Shown: positions 24,422 to 33,530, numbered from the stretch's first letter. The stretch is DNA of 64,000 nt from Streptomyces sp. CB01881 (GCF_002953255.1 NZ_CP026498.1:252750-316749); one strand, 5' to 3'. Notes: a model not told the origin generated them from the sequence alone. Program-made: numbers and translations.

Positions 24422-25926
24422 CGGACTCCTCCCCCGATCCGGCGGCGCAGCAGGGGCGCGAGCGCGAGGTCGAGCGCCTCGCCCGGGGTGTAGCGGGCCA
24501 CCGGGACACCCTTCGCCCGCAGGGCCGAGCGCATCGCCTCGCGCTCGGCGTGCCAGAGCCGCAGGGCGAGGGCGTCGATCTCGTCGCCGGGCTCCACCGC
24601 CGGTTCGCCGGCCGGGATCTCCACCACGACGAGCGGATTGCCGCGGTCGCGGACCTGCCCGAGCACGTCCAGGATCCGCTGGTCGGCGAGCGAGGTGAAC
24701 GCGTACACCAGCGCGTGGCCGGGCAGGGCGGGCAGTGGGAGCCGGGGGAGGTCGGTGCCGCGGTGGCGGCGGTCCTGGCGGACCTCCAGCACGCTCTCCA
24801 CCATCCGGTAGAACTGCCGGTCCCCGGTGCCCGCGGCGAGCCAGCGCAGCTTCCCGCCGATGGCGACCAGGCCGACCCGGTCGTGCCGGCGCAGGTAGGC
24901 GCGGGTCAGCCCGCCGGCCGCGCGCAGCGTCTCGTCCAGGCTGGACAGGCCGGTGGCGGCGTCCCGGAAGTCGGCCAGGGTGTCCAGCAGGACGACCGCG
25001 TCGGCGGCCCGCTCGGCGGCGAACTGGTTGATCTGGACGGCGTCGCGGCGGGTGGTCGACGGCCAGTGGATGCGCCGCTGGCGCTCGCCCGGCACGTGCG
25101 GGCGCACGCCGACCACCTCGACGCCGGTGCCCTCCTGGACGGTGGTGTGCTCGCCGAGCCGCTCGGGCAGCCGGACCGGGATCGGGGTGAGCCGGGCGGC
25201 GCTCGGCACCGGGAAGACGTCCACCTCGCCGAGTTCGGTGCGCACCGTCCGGCGGGTCAGGCCCCCGGCGTCGTAGACGTCGAGGTCGACGGCGCCCAGG
25301 GTCCAGCGGCCCCAGCTCCGGGCGCGCAGGACGAGGTCCACCTCGGCCGCTCCGACGGTGAGCGCCTCCAGGGCCACTCCGGGACCGAGGGCGACGGTGG
25401 GGTCGAGCGGGCCGATCCGCCCGTCGTGCCGCACGGTGATCCGCACGACGACCGGCTCGCCCTCGAAGCAGCGGCGCGGTTCGGCGGTGCTCTCGGCGGC
25501 CAGCCGGGTCGGCCTGCCGTGGCCCGGGGCGGCCAGCGCCAGCAGGACGGCGGGGCCGGCCGCCAGGGCGAGCAGCCAGGCGTGGCCGGTGGCCAGGGCG
25601 GCGACGGCCGCGACGGCGGCCACGGTGAGCAGGCACAGGGTCTGCTCACCGGCCCGCCAGTGTGGCGAGGGCGGGGAGCTCGGCAGGCCGGCCACGGTGG
25701 CCCGGGCACTGCGGGCCAGCAGCCGGGCGGTGACCCGGTCGGCAACCTGGCCGTCCCTCCGGGCACGAGGCCGCTCGGTGGCGGGCCGCTCGGCGGCGGG
25801 CGTGGAGGACCGGCCTCCGCTGCCCGCGGGCGCCACGGCCAGCCGCCGCACCGGGCGGCGGCCGGCGGCGGCGCTCTGCGCGGCGAGCCGGCGGGCCCGC
25901 TGCCCGTCCGGTGACGCGGGATTCAC
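24418..25926 (-). CDS. DUF58-domain protein
   Basis: A 502-residue protein. After an 80-residue basic, disordered start come two membrane helices (about 95-130), then the DUF58 region, whose signature is GVRPHVPGERQRRIHWPSTTR followed by a vWA-like segment (ADAVVLLDTLADF). DUF58 proteins act with MoxR ATPases, probably as membrane-bound vWA-type partners in assembly or maturation of envelope proteins. GTG 25926 overlaps the MoxR stop (GTGA); the downstream gene overlaps its stop in turn. Confidence 0.9.
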   Translation of the reverse strand: MNPASPDGQRARRLAAQSAAAGRRPVRRLAVAPAGSGGRSSTPAAERPATERPRARRDGQVADRVTARLLARSARATVAGLPSSPPSPHWRAGEQTLCLLTVAAVAAVAALATGHAWLLALAAGPAVLLALAAPGHGRPTRLAAESTAEPRRCFEGEPVVVRITVRHDGRIGPLDPTVALGPGVALEALTVGAAEVDLVLRARSWGRWTLGAVDLDVYDAGGLTRRTVRTELGEVDVFPVPSAARLTPIPVRLPERLGEHTTVQEGTGVEVVGVRPHVPGERQRRIHWPSTTRRDAVQINQFAAERAADAVVLLDTLADFRDAATGLSSLDETLRAAGGLTRAYLRRHDRVGLVAIGGKLRWLAAGTGDRQFYRMVESVLEVRQDRRHRGTDLPRLPLPALPGHALVYAFTSLADQRILDVLGQVRDRGNPLVVVEIPAGEPAVEPGDEIDALALRLWHAEREAMRSALRAKGVPVARYTPGEALDLALAPLLRRRIGGGVR

Positions 25927-26990
25927 CGGGCGCCGCCCGGCGAGCGGTCCGCGTCCGTCTCCGCCGCCCGCGGCAGCGTCTGCGGCGCCGGGACGGTGGC
26001 GACCAGCCGCGCCAGCACGTCGTCCGACTCGATCTGGCGCACCCACAACTCCGGCTTCAAGGTGATGCGGTGGGCCAGCGCCGGCACGGCGAGCGCCTTC
26101 ACGTCCTCCGGCGTCAGGTAGTCGCGGCCCTCCACCATCGCCCGGGCCCGGGCGAGTTGGATCAGCGCGAGGCCGCCGCGGGGCGAGGCGCCGACCTGGA
26201 TCTGCTGGTCGCGGCGGGTCGCATCGACCAGCGCGACCACGTACTCGACCAGGTCGTCGTCCACCTCGACCCGCTCCACGGCCGCCCGCATGGCGAGCAG
26301 TTCGGCCGGGCTGCTGACCGGCTCCAGGACGGGCTCGGGCACCGACCGGTCCAGCCGGGCCCGGAGCATCGCCGCCTCCAGCCCGGTGGACAGGTAGCCC
26401 ATCCGCACCCGGAGGAGGAAGCGGTCGAGCTGCGCCTCCGGCAGGGAGTAGGTGCCCTCGTACTCGATCGGGTTGGCGGTGGCGATCACCGCGAACGGCT
26501 GCGGGAGCCGGCGGGTGGCCCCGTCCACGGAGACCTGCCCCTCGGCCATCGCCTCCAGCAGCGCCGCCTGGGTCTTCGGCGGGGTCCGGTTGATCTCGTC
26601 GGCCAGCAGGAGCTGGGTGAAGAGCGGGCCGGGCCTGAAGACCATCTCCCCGCTGCCCCGGTCGTAGAACGGCGCGCCGGTGACGTCCGAGGGCAGCAGG
26701 TCGGGGGTGAACTGGATCCGGCGGAAGTCCAGGCCGAGGGTGGTCGCGAAGGAGCGCGCCAGCAGGGTCTTGCCGAGCCCGGGCAGGTCCTCGATCAGCA
26801 CATGGCCGCCGGCCAGCACGCCGAGCATCACCAGGCGGAGGGCCTCGGGCTTGCCCACCACGGCCCGTTCGATCTCCTCGACCACCGCGCGGGCGCGCTT
26901 GCCGGCCTCCTGCGGCGTCAGCACGGGGGCCGGGACGGCGTCACCGGTCTCGGCAACCGGGGCGGCGGGGGCCTGGGGAACGGCGGTCAT
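25923..26990 (-). CDS. MoxR-family AAA+ ATPase (MoxR proper subfamily)
   Basis: A 355-residue ATPase: Walker A EDLPGLGKT (67-75), Walker B LLLADE (127-132), sensor 1 FAVIATANP, and arginine-finger region LPEAQLDRFLLR. It is the classic short MoxR found with DUF58 and DUF4129 genes; it acts as a chaperone-like ATPase for envelope or enzyme maturation. ATG 26990 follows CAGGAG. Three 36-bp tandem repeats lie upstream. It is only distantly similar to the MoxR of the ternary system at 12 kb. Confidence 0.93.
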   Translation of the reverse strand: MTAVPQAPAAPVAETGDAVPAPVLTPQEAGKRARAVVEEIERAVVGKPEALRLVMLGVLAGGHVLIEDLPGLGKTLLARSFATTLGLDFRRIQFTPDLLPSDVTGAPFYDRGSGEMVFRPGPLFTQLLLADEINRTPPKTQAALLEAMAEGQVSVDGATRRLPQPFAVIATANPIEYEGTYSLPEAQLDRFLLRVRMGYLSTGLEAAMLRARLDRSVPEPVLEPVSSPAELLAMRAAVERVEVDDDLVEYVVALVDATRRDQQIQVGASPRGGLALIQLARARAMVEGRDYLTPEDVKALAVPALAHRITLKPELWVRQIESDDVLARLVATVPAPQTLPRAAETDADRSPGGAR

Positions 26991-27036
26991 GGCTCTCCTG
27001 AAGGGGCTGGCTGCGGTGTCGGTGCCGTGGGGTGAT

Positions 27037-27144
27037 GCTGCGTGTCGAGCGGGGCGGTGGTAGGGGGAGGGTGCTGCGTGTCGAGCGGGGCGGTGGTAGG
27101 GGGAGGGTGCTGCGTGTCGAGCGGGGCGGTGGTACGGGGAGGGT
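27037..27144. repeat. Three tandem 36-bp repeats upstream of moxR
   Basis: Copies at 27037-27072, 27073-27108 and 27109-27144 are identical except one base in the third; a fourth, broken copy begins at 27145. Each unit starts GCTGCGTGTCGAGC and ends GGGGAGGGT. They lie between the moxR start and the preceding gene stop. There are no spacers, so this is not a CRISPR array. Confidence 0.95.
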
Positions 27145-27182
27145 GCTACGGGTCGGTGCGTGCGGCCGGTGGTTCTTCCCGG

Positions 27183-27731
27183 CTACAGGGATTCGAGCCG
27201 GTCGACGAGGGCCAGCAGGACCGGCGCCGGAACGGGCTCGGCCGACGCCGCGGCCTCCGGGTCGATCCAGGGCCAGAGCCGGGGGCCGACCAGTTCGGCG
27301 GCCCGGTCGCGGTCGGCGGTCAGCGAGACCCCGTGCGCGTCCGACAGCCGTGCCGCGAACAGCCGTTGGAGCCGGCCGCGCAACGGCTGGCTGTCGCCCT
27401 GCGGGTCGAGCCCGTGCCGGACGGTCCAGCGCCAGTCGCCGAGCCCGGGCTCGTGCGCCTCCATCAACCGTGCGCGCTGCCGCAGGCCTTCCGTCCCGAC
27501 CCCGGCGCCGGCGACGTACCGGCCGACGACCAGGGCGACGGCGGTCAGCAGGACCGCCCCGGCGCCGGCCGCGGGCGCACCGCCGACCAGCGCGAAGAGG
27601 ATCTCCGCCAGGACGGCCACCGTGATCAGCTCGATCAGACTGTGCTTGACCGAGCCGGGCTCGGCCACCGCGTCCCGTCCCCCACCGGGGCCGGCCTCGT
27701 CCTGCCCCGGTCTGTTCCGGCCGGTGTTCAT
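27183..27731 (-). CDS. Membrane protein of the MoxR-DUF4129 cluster
   Basis: A 182-residue protein with two hydrophobic helices near residues 30-75 (LIELITVAVLAEILFALVGG and AGAVLLTAVALVVGRYVAG) and a cytosolic, helical C-terminus with conserved-looking Trp and Pro residues (WRWTVRHGLDPQG, GPRLWPWIDPE). It is a common companion of DUF4129 genes; no function assigned. ATG 27731 overlaps the DUF4129 stop (ATGA). Confidence 0.8.
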   Translation of the reverse strand: MNTGRNRPGQDEAGPGGGRDAVAEPGSVKHSLIELITVAVLAEILFALVGGAPAAGAGAVLLTAVALVVGRYVAGAGVGTEGLRQRARLMEAHEPGLGDWRWTVRHGLDPQGDSQPLRGRLQRLFAARLSDAHGVSLTADRDRAAELVGPRLWPWIDPEAAASAEPVPAPVLLALVDRLESL

Positions 27732-28732
27732 CCGCGTCCTCCTGCCGGGCCGGTGGTACCCGCGGCCGTGCCCGCGGTCGTTCCTGCGGCCGGGACGGGC
27801 TCGGACGGCGCCTCCGCCCGGGCCGCGAGGTGGGCCGCGATCGCGTCCAACGCGCCCTGTGCGCGGCCCACGTGGCCGTCGCCCATCGGGTGGGACGAGT
27901 AACGCGCCTCCCGGAACAGCCCGGTGAGCGCCTCAGCTGAACCGCGGTCCACGTGGTCGTCGGCCACCGCGCGCTCCAGCAGCTCGGTCGGGCTGTCGCA
28001 GGCCCGCCGGGCCGTGCCGGAAGCCGCCAACGAGCCCTCCATCGCGGCGTAGCAGGCGATCACCGCCGCCCGCGCGTCATCGCCGGAAAGCGCCCGGCGA
28101 CCGGTGGCCACGGCGGCCGCGAGCACCTCCTCGGGCCGCGCGGGGGCGGCGGGCAGCGGCGCGGGCAACCGGTTCCGGGAAATGCTCAGGCGCCGCCAGA
28201 CCTGGACGAGGAAGACCACGAACGCGACCGCCACCGCGACGGCCAACGCGCCGATCAGCACCGCGACGAGGGCCTTGAGCAGGCCCCCTGAGCTCGGGTC
28301 CACCGGCACCGGCGGCGGCGTCGGCGGGTGCGAGGAGCTCGGCAGCACCTCCAAGGGCCCGTTCACCGTCCCGACCGGCCCGTGGAGCCGGCGGAAGGCG
28401 AACAGCAGCAGCGGCACCGCGACGGCGGCCCCGGGCAGCAGCACCATGGCCGCCCCCCGCAGTCGCTCGGCCCACGGCGTCGGCCCGTCCAGATGCCGGA
28501 CCTCCTCGCGGAACCGCACCGCGAACCGGCCGACGAGCGCCGCCCAGCCCAGGGCCAGCAGCACCACCAGCCCGATGGGCCCGATCAACCCGGTCGTGGC
28601 CGTGCCGCGCAGCCCGCCGTCCGGACGCAACGCCGCTGCGGCCACCGGCAGCCCGACTCCCACCAGAAGGACGATCACTGTCCGCCCGCCCGGCCCTCGC
28701 CCGGCCCCGCCCGACGGCACCTCGCCGCCCAT
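27728..28732 (-). CDS. DUF4129-domain membrane protein
   Basis: A 334-residue protein with an N-terminal basic segment, four membrane helices (about 18-36, 50-66, 95-112, 155-178) and the cytosolic C-terminal DUF4129 domain: DDARAAVIACYAAMEGSLA, DSPTELLERAV, LTGLFREARYSSHPMGDGH. DUF4129 proteins accompany MoxR and DUF58 proteins and sometimes carry transglutaminase domains; here none is attached. ATG 28732 is the first gene of this operon, which continues through the 182-residue protein and, after the repeat-bearing gap, moxR. Confidence 0.9.
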   Translation of the reverse strand: MGGEVPSGGAGRGPGGRTVIVLLVGVGLPVAAAALRPDGGLRGTATTGLIGPIGLVVLLALGWAALVGRFAVRFREEVRHLDGPTPWAERLRGAAMVLLPGAAVAVPLLLFAFRRLHGPVGTVNGPLEVLPSSSHPPTPPPVPVDPSSGGLLKALVAVLIGALAVAVAVAFVVFLVQVWRRLSISRNRLPAPLPAAPARPEEVLAAAVATGRRALSGDDARAAVIACYAAMEGSLAASGTARRACDSPTELLERAVADDHVDRGSAEALTGLFREARYSSHPMGDGHVGRAQGALDAIAAHLAARAEAPSEPVPAAGTTAGTAAGTTGPAGGRG

Positions 28733-29073
28733 GCGGCCACCCCCCGGTCCCTCCGCGCGCGGATGATCACACGCGAAGTGCAGCGTCGCACACCAACTGT
28801 CGCACTGTCACCCCCCGAAAGGAGGGGGCGGACGAGGTGGGCGGGCGGATCCGACGGAGGGAGGCCCGTGGCCGACTCGCCGGGCCGGCGGGGGCCGGGT
28901 GGGCCGGAACGGACGGCCCGGCGTCGCAGCCCGGGCCCCGACGTCCGGAGTCCGGGCAGGCGAACCTACGGCCGGCAACCCGGCCGAGAGGCAGTCAGGC
29001 GGGCCCACCGCCTGCCCCACTGCCCCGGCCGTCCCGGACCATCCCGGGCCGGACGCGGGGCAGGGCCGGGTGG
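28733..29073. other. Intergenic stretch, nothing recognised
   Basis: About 340 bases between the PI-PLC stop and the DUF4129 start. It must hold the promoter of the DUF4129-led operon. No coding pattern, no convincing hairpin beyond GC-rich short pairings near 29025-29060. Confidence 0.5.
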
Positions 29074-30135
29074 TCAGCCTCGCGGGAACACCAGGGACTG
29101 GACCGCGGGGAGCTTGCGCCAGTCGCTGGAGACGATGCTCGCGTGGGCCCGGGCGAGCTGTTCGGCGCGGGCGCGGGCCTGGTCGGCCGTCGGGTCGGTG
29201 GCGCTGATCGCGGGGGCGACGTTGTGGGCGTCGGTCATCGTCAGCAGGTAGTGCCGGCTGTCGTACCAGGACGTGTCGATCCCGCCGGTGTACGCGGCGG
29301 CGTCGCCGTCGAAGACGACGAACCAGGGGCGGATGGCCGTCTCCGCGTACTGGGTGCGCGGGTCGCCGGCCGCGGCGCCGAGGACGGCCGGGAAGACCTG
29401 GGCGTCGCCGATCCGGCCGGCCGCGGCGAGGTCGCGCAGGTGGCGGCCGTACTCGACGTCGGTGTGCAGGGTGTCGAACGGGTTGCCCAGCTCGAAGGTG
29501 CCGGGGATGACGTACAGCAGCACCCGCCCGGCGAGCGCCGCGCGGGTCGGCCAGTTGCCCGCACGGGCGGCCTCGTCGGCGGTCGCGTACGAGCCTCCGC
29601 CGGGCTTGGCGAGCAGGTCGGCGGGGCGGAAGACGGCGGGGCCGAGGTGTGCGGCGATCAGCGAGTCGAGCTGGGCGGGGCCCATGCCGCGGTTGCCGGC
29701 GAAGCCGCCCTTCAGTTCCAGCTTGACCACCAGCGGGCCGGCCTCGGGGTGGGCCCCGAGCCAGATCCGGACGTCGTCGAGGCAGGTCTCCGGGTTCTTG
29801 TTGGTGCCGCCGGTGTAGAGCTGCGCGGGGGTGCCGGCGGCGGCACAGTTGTTGGCGTTGCCCAGCGGGTTGGAGTGGCTGACCTTCCACTCCTTGGTGA
29901 CGGTGTCCGTCCAGGCGTCCAGCTCGATCATGCCGGTGCCGGTGTCGAGGGCCTGGGCGAGGCGGCCGAACGCGGCCGGGTCGTAGGTGTTGTGGATGCC
30001 GACGGTGGTGGCCGAGCCGAACGGGAGGTCGCCGGGCCCGCTCGCGTCGGCCACCGGGGCCGGCAGGAGGGCGGTGGCGGCTGCGGCGAGCAGACCGGCG
30101 GCGATGGTGCCGGCGAGGGCGCGGCGTACGGTCAC
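29074..30135 (-). CDS. Secreted Ca2+-dependent PI-specific phospholipase C-like protein
   Basis: A 353-residue exported protein: signal peptide at 1-31 (Arg-rich start, hydrophobic core, cleavage after VADA). The catalytic barrel has His48 in VGIHNTYD, Glu71 and Asp73 in MIELDAW (metal site), His87 in VSHSNPLG, and a C-terminal TMTDAHN segment. This matches actinomycete PI-PLC-like enzymes in the Ca2+-dependent PLC group rather than the Bacillus metal-free enzymes. It would cleave inositol phospholipids outside the cell. ATG 30135; three GAACGCGTG repeats lie in the upstream region. Confidence 0.88.
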   Translation of the reverse strand: MTVRRALAGTIAAGLLAAAATALLPAPVADASGPGDLPFGSATTVGIHNTYDPAAFGRLAQALDTGTGMIELDAWTDTVTKEWKVSHSNPLGNANNCAAAGTPAQLYTGGTNKNPETCLDDVRIWLGAHPEAGPLVVKLELKGGFAGNRGMGPAQLDSLIAAHLGPAVFRPADLLAKPGGGSYATADEAARAGNWPTRAALAGRVLLYVIPGTFELGNPFDTLHTDVEYGRHLRDLAAAGRIGDAQVFPAVLGAAAGDPRTQYAETAIRPWFVVFDGDAAAYTGGIDTSWYDSRHYLLTMTDAHNVAPAISATDPTADQARARAEQLARAHASIVSSDWRKLPAVQSLVFPRG

Positions 30136-30156
30136 GGTGGCTTGTCCCCTTGTCAG

Positions 30157-30206
30157 AACGCGTGTGGCTGCGTGTCAGAACGCGTGCGGTTGTCCCGGAA
30201 CGCGTG
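30157..30206. repeat. Three spaced AACGCGTG direct repeats in PI-PLC upstream region
   Basis: AACGCGTG begins at 30157, 30179 and 30199, spacings of 22 and 20 bases (about two helical turns), each preceded by G and followed by a GG or TGG. They end close to the PI-PLC start on the minus strand. The same-face spacing suggests a multi-site regulator. The rest of the 380-base gap to the lipoprotein holds nothing I recognise. Confidence 0.7.
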
Positions 30207-30518
30207 CGGCGGTCGTCCTCGGACGATGCCCGGCCCGGGCGACCCTCACGTGAAGCGAGCACAACAACTCCGTAACGCCGACGGGACAACTACGGCCGCC
30301 GGACGACCGGCCCGCCGCGGGCCGGGGCCCCCGCCGGTGCGGGCGCGCCCTCGACAACCTGCCGGCCGGACCGTCCCTGACCGACCCGCAGCAGTGGACG
30401 GCGATGACGGATGCGACCTCCGTGTGGTAGACCCTTGCGCTGACACCGGGGCCACCGGTGCGGGCCCCCGGACCGCCGACACGGCGCGGCGGGCCGTGAC
30501 CTGACATCGGGGGATGCC

Positions 30519-31247
30519 ATGACACTTCGCCGTACGCTGACCAGATCCCTGGCCGCCGCCACCGTCGCGGTGCTCGCCGCGGCCTGTGGCAGCGCAGCGG
30601 GCCCGTCGGCCGGCACCACCGCCGACGCCACCGGCAGCGCCATCAGCACCGCCGGCACCACTGGAGGCGGCACCACCGTCCCCGGCCCGGGCCGGAGCGA
30701 GAGCGCCCCGCCCCCTGCGCCGACGGCGCCCGGCCGGGCCGTTCCGACCGCGCGGGGGCAGGTGCTCCACGGGGTCGCCGTCGACACCGGATTCACCGCC
30801 CAGGTGGTCAGCGCCAACACCAGCGCCGCGCTGCCGGGCATCGCCGCCCCCACCGGAAGGACCACGCTGCTGGTCCGGCTCAAGGTCGCCTCGGACCCGG
30901 CCGACCGGACGGTCAACGCCCCGAACCACCAGGCCCTCGTCGTCAAGTACCCGGGCTGCGACCCGCTCCGGGACTGCTTCACCGCCGACGACGGGGCGCG
31001 GGCCCTCCCCGAGAGCGACGTCCGGGAGGGCGTCCACATGAACAGCGTGCCGGACTGGTTCGGCAAGCTGGACGCCAACACGGCCTACTACAAGTACGTC
31101 TGGCAGTTCGTCCCCGAGGGCGCCGACCTCTCGGCCGCCCAGCTCTGTTCGAAGCGGATCGGCAACCAGCAGGACGTCTGTGTTCCGCTCGGCCCGGTGG
31201 AACCCTTGAACGGCCAGGTCGACCGCGCCGATCTGGAGTCGCGCTGA
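30519..31247 (+). CDS. Putative secreted lipoprotein
   Basis: A 242-residue protein with a clear lipoprotein signal: Arg-rich start, hydrophobic core and lipobox LAAC with Cys23. A Thr/Gly/Pro-rich linker (30-75) leads to a beta-rich domain (FTAQVVSANTSAALPG, TTLLVRLKVASD, YYKYVWQFVPEGA), with three further cysteines (two in CDPLRDC) likely to form disulfides. The fold is reminiscent of Ig-like DUF4352-type domains, but I cannot assign it. Predicted to sit on the outer face of the membrane. ATG 30519 with weak GGGG upstream. Confidence 0.85.
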   Translation: MTLRRTLTRSLAAATVAVLAAACGSAAGPSAGTTADATGSAISTAGTTGGGTTVPGPGRSESAPPPAPTAPGRAVPTARGQVLHGVAVDTGFTAQVVSANTSAALPGIAAPTGRTTLLVRLKVASDPADRTVNAPNHQALVVKYPGCDPLRDCFTADDGARALPESDVREGVHMNSVPDWFGKLDANTAYYKYVWQFVPEGADLSAAQLCSKRIGNQQDVCVPLGPVEPLNGQVDRADLESR

Positions 31248-31585
31248 CCGGTCGTTCCCGCGGCGGCCCACGCATCGTCGACCAGCTCATCGCCTGGGAC
31301 CCGGACGAGTAGGGCGTGACCTGACGCCGCCAGGCACTTGTCTAGGTCGTGGCCCCGGCCCGCGCCCGGCCGGCGGGGCCGGCGGGGTCGTCCCCGCCGG
31401 CCCCGGTCCAACGGGCTCGCGTCCAGCGGCACGAACCGGATGACGTCGTGCCGGCTCCCGCCGGTGGACGTGGCGGAGAGCGGGGTTCCGCGGCGGCCGC
31501 CGATCAGGTGGTGCGCGGAGCCGGTGTGGCGGGCACCGCTCAAAACCGGATGGCGGCCTGAGCGCCGACCTGCGAGGATCTCCGG
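31248..31585. other. Intergenic stretch, no gene
   Basis: About 340 bases between the lipoprotein and the second hydrolase. A short frame, IVDQLIAWDPDE then stop, near 31275-31312 looks like a gene tail but has no body upstream. No promoter motif recognised. Confidence 0.4.
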
Positions 31586-32371
31586 ATGATGATCTTCGCC
31601 GACGATCTCGGCCACCTCTCCCACACCGTCACCGGCGACGGGCCGCCCGTGGTCCTCGTCCACGCCGGCATCGCCGATCACCGGATGTGGGACGCGATCG
31701 TGCCCGCCCTCGCGGAGCGGCACACGGTCATCCGGTACGACCTGCGCGGCTTCGGTGAATCCGCGCCCCCGACCGGCCCGTTCAGCGAGGCCGACGACCT
31801 GCGCCGTCTCCTGGACCACCTCGGCCACGAGCGTGTCCGGCTCGTCGGCGCCTCCTGGGGCGGCCGCGTGGCCGTGGAGTTCGCGCTCGCCCACCCGGAC
31901 CGGGTGCACTCCCTCGTCCTGCTCTCCCCGCCGTGGCCGGGATACCACTGGTCCGCGGACATGATCGCTTACGACGAGGCCGAGACGGCGGCCCTGGACG
32001 CGGGGGACCTCGACGAGGCCGTCCAAGTGAACCTGGACATGTGGGTGCGCGGGCCGGCCCGCACCTGGGACGCGGTGGACCCGGCACTGGCCGACCGCCT
32101 CCGCGGTGCGGTCCGGACGTCACTGGCGAACCAGGACGTCGTGGGGACGCACTCCCAGGGCGTCACGGACGGCGACGTCGCCACGATCGCCGTCCCCACC
32201 CTGGTCGGAATCGGGCGCCTCGACGTCCCCGACTTCCAGGACATCAGCCGCCGGTACGCCGACGCCGTCCCCGGTGCCACCCTGGTCGAGTTCCCCTCCG
32301 CGGCCCACCTCATCGCCCTGGACGCGCCCACCGAACTCGTCGCCGCGCTGCTCCCGTTCCTCGCCCGCTAG
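31586..32371 (+). CDS. Alpha/beta-fold hydrolase
   Basis: A 261-residue hydrolase with Ser90 in VGASWGG (nucleophile elbow with Trp after Ser), Asp213 in GRLDVPD and His241 in SAAHLIALDAP. HAGIADHRMW forms the oxyanion strand. It resembles the beta-ketoadipate enol-lactone hydrolase / 2-hydroxymuconate hydrolase type, but the substrate is not defined. ATG 31586 begins a double Met; GAGG lies 9-10 bases upstream. Its stop codon TAG (32369-32371) lies inside the 10-bp direct repeat that flanks the neighbouring transposon, so the insertion just missed truncating the gene. Confidence 0.9.
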   Translation: MMIFADDLGHLSHTVTGDGPPVVLVHAGIADHRMWDAIVPALAERHTVIRYDLRGFGESAPPTGPFSEADDLRRLLDHLGHERVRLVGASWGGRVAVEFALAHPDRVHSLVLLSPPWPGYHWSADMIAYDEAETAALDAGDLDEAVQVNLDMWVRGPARTWDAVDPALADRLRGAVRTSLANQDVVGTHSQGVTDGDVATIAVPTLVGIGRLDVPDFQDISRRYADAVPGATLVEFPSAAHLIALDAPTELVAALLPFLAR

Positions 32372-32374
32372 GAC

Positions 32375-32578
32375 CAACGCCGTTCAGTCAGGGCGGTGGA
32401 CGGGGCGCCAAGGGGTGTTCGTGAGCATCTTGATGCTGATGGTGGCTTTGTAGGTAGCCCGATCGATGGCGGGTCCGCGTGCGTTAGACGTGGAGATCGC
32501 GCGGTTGACGATGCGGTCTTTCGTGCGGACCCGTCGGGCGGGCAGGAGCCGGGCCAGGACATGACGGCCGATGACGCC
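32375..32578 (-). pseudogene. IS4-family transposase C-terminal fragment (left IS copy)
   Basis: About 200 bases match, base for base with few changes, the reverse complement of 37757-37960: terminal repeat, the transposase C-terminus and its stop region. On the minus strand the last codons correspond to AYKATISIN and KMLTNT-like ends of the IS4 transposase. The rest of the IS is missing, so this is the left, truncated arm of the composite transposon. Confidence 0.85.
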
Positions 32579-32755
32579 GCATCGTGCCGGTCCGCGGATG
32601 GTGTACCGGCTCGGCGGGAAGATCGCTGGGTATAGTGCAGGCGTTTCGGGGGGCCGACGGCGGGGAGTCTGTCGACTTCACCCGCCACCTCGCGTTCGCG
32701 AACATCCAGGACGCTGCGGGAGCCCCGATGACCACACCACTCAGGAGGCCGTCCC

Positions 32756-33454
32756 ATGGAACCCGTCACGCTGATCACCGGTGGCTCGACCGGAATCGGC
32801 GCCGCCACCGCCCGCGTCCTGCTCAAGCAGGGCCACCACGTGGCCGTCACCGGACGCGACGCGGACAAGCTGGCCGCCTTCGCCGCTTCGGCCGGAGCGG
32901 GCGAGCGGCTGCTGACGATCACTGGCGACACCAGCGACGAGCACGACGTCGCCTCCGCCGTGCGCCGCGTGGTGGACGTGTGGGGCCGACTGGACAACGT
33001 CATCGCCAACGCCGGCTTCTCACTGCCCGGCAACCTGGAGAGCCACGCCCCAGAGGACATGCGCGCCATGGTCCTCACCAACGTCCTGGGTCCGGCCCTG
33101 CTGGTGCGGGAGACCCTGCCGCATCTCAGGGAGTCCAAGGGCCGGCTCGTGATCATCGGTTCGGTCGCCGGGGTGCGCAACACGCCTGGCAACCTGTACT
33201 CGGTCACCAAGTGGGCCGCGCACGCACTCGCCGAGAACACCCGGCTGCTGGTCGGCAAGGATGGAGTCGGCGTGACCGTCGTCGCCCCCGGGGTGGTGGA
33301 CACCCCGTTCTGGAACGAGCGCGGCGGCACTCCCGACGCCTCGCCGACGATGACCCCCGAGCAGATCGCGAACACGATCGCCTTCGCCATCAACCAGCCC
33401 GCGGGCGTGGACATCAACCACATCACCGTGCGGCCGACTGGCCAGCTCGGCTGA
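32756..33454 (+). CDS. Short-chain dehydrogenase/reductase (transposon cargo)
   Basis: A 232-residue classical SDR. TGGSTGIG (8-15) binds NAD(P)H; the active site is Asn109, Ser136 (IIGSVAG), Tyr148 and Lys152 (YSVTK); NAG lies at 85-87. It resembles the YdfG/clavaldehyde-dehydrogenase-like group that acts on 3-hydroxy acids or various carbonyls. ATG 32756 follows AGGAGG. A TATAGT box at 32631 with no clear -35 may start transcription. It lies between the two IS arms and is the apparent cargo of the composite transposon; a strong hairpin follows. Confidence 0.9.
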   Translation: MEPVTLITGGSTGIGAATARVLLKQGHHVAVTGRDADKLAAFAASAGAGERLLTITGDTSDEHDVASAVRRVVDVWGRLDNVIANAGFSLPGNLESHAPEDMRAMVLTNVLGPALLVRETLPHLRESKGRLVIIGSVAGVRNTPGNLYSVTKWAAHALAENTRLLVGKDGVGVTVVAPGVVDTPFWNERGGTPDASPTMTPEQIANTIAFAINQPAGVDINHITVRPTGQLG

Positions 33455-33485
33455 CGCCGCGCTCCCAACGACCTTACGAAAAAGC

Positions 33486-33530
33486 CGCCTTCGGCCCCCG
33501 CCGCGTACCAGGCGGCGCAGGCCGAAGGCG
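33486..33530 (+). terminator. Terminator hairpin after the SDR gene
   Basis: CGCCTTCGGCC (33486-33496) pairs perfectly with GGCCGAAGGCG (33520-33530); the loop itself can pair through GCCGC/GGCGGC, making a long stacked stem. It starts 31 bases after the SDR stop and is preceded by GAAAAAG. A strong intrinsic terminator isolating the cargo gene. Confidence 0.8.

Noticed and set aside
27037..27144. Possible CRISPR array, because the repeat unit is 36 bp
   Set aside because: The copies adjoin with no spacers and the unit has no palindromic ends.
24418..28732. Large plus-strand open frames of several hundred codons across the MoxR-DUF58-DUF4129 cluster
   Set aside because: They are the high-GC antisense shadows of clear minus-strand genes.
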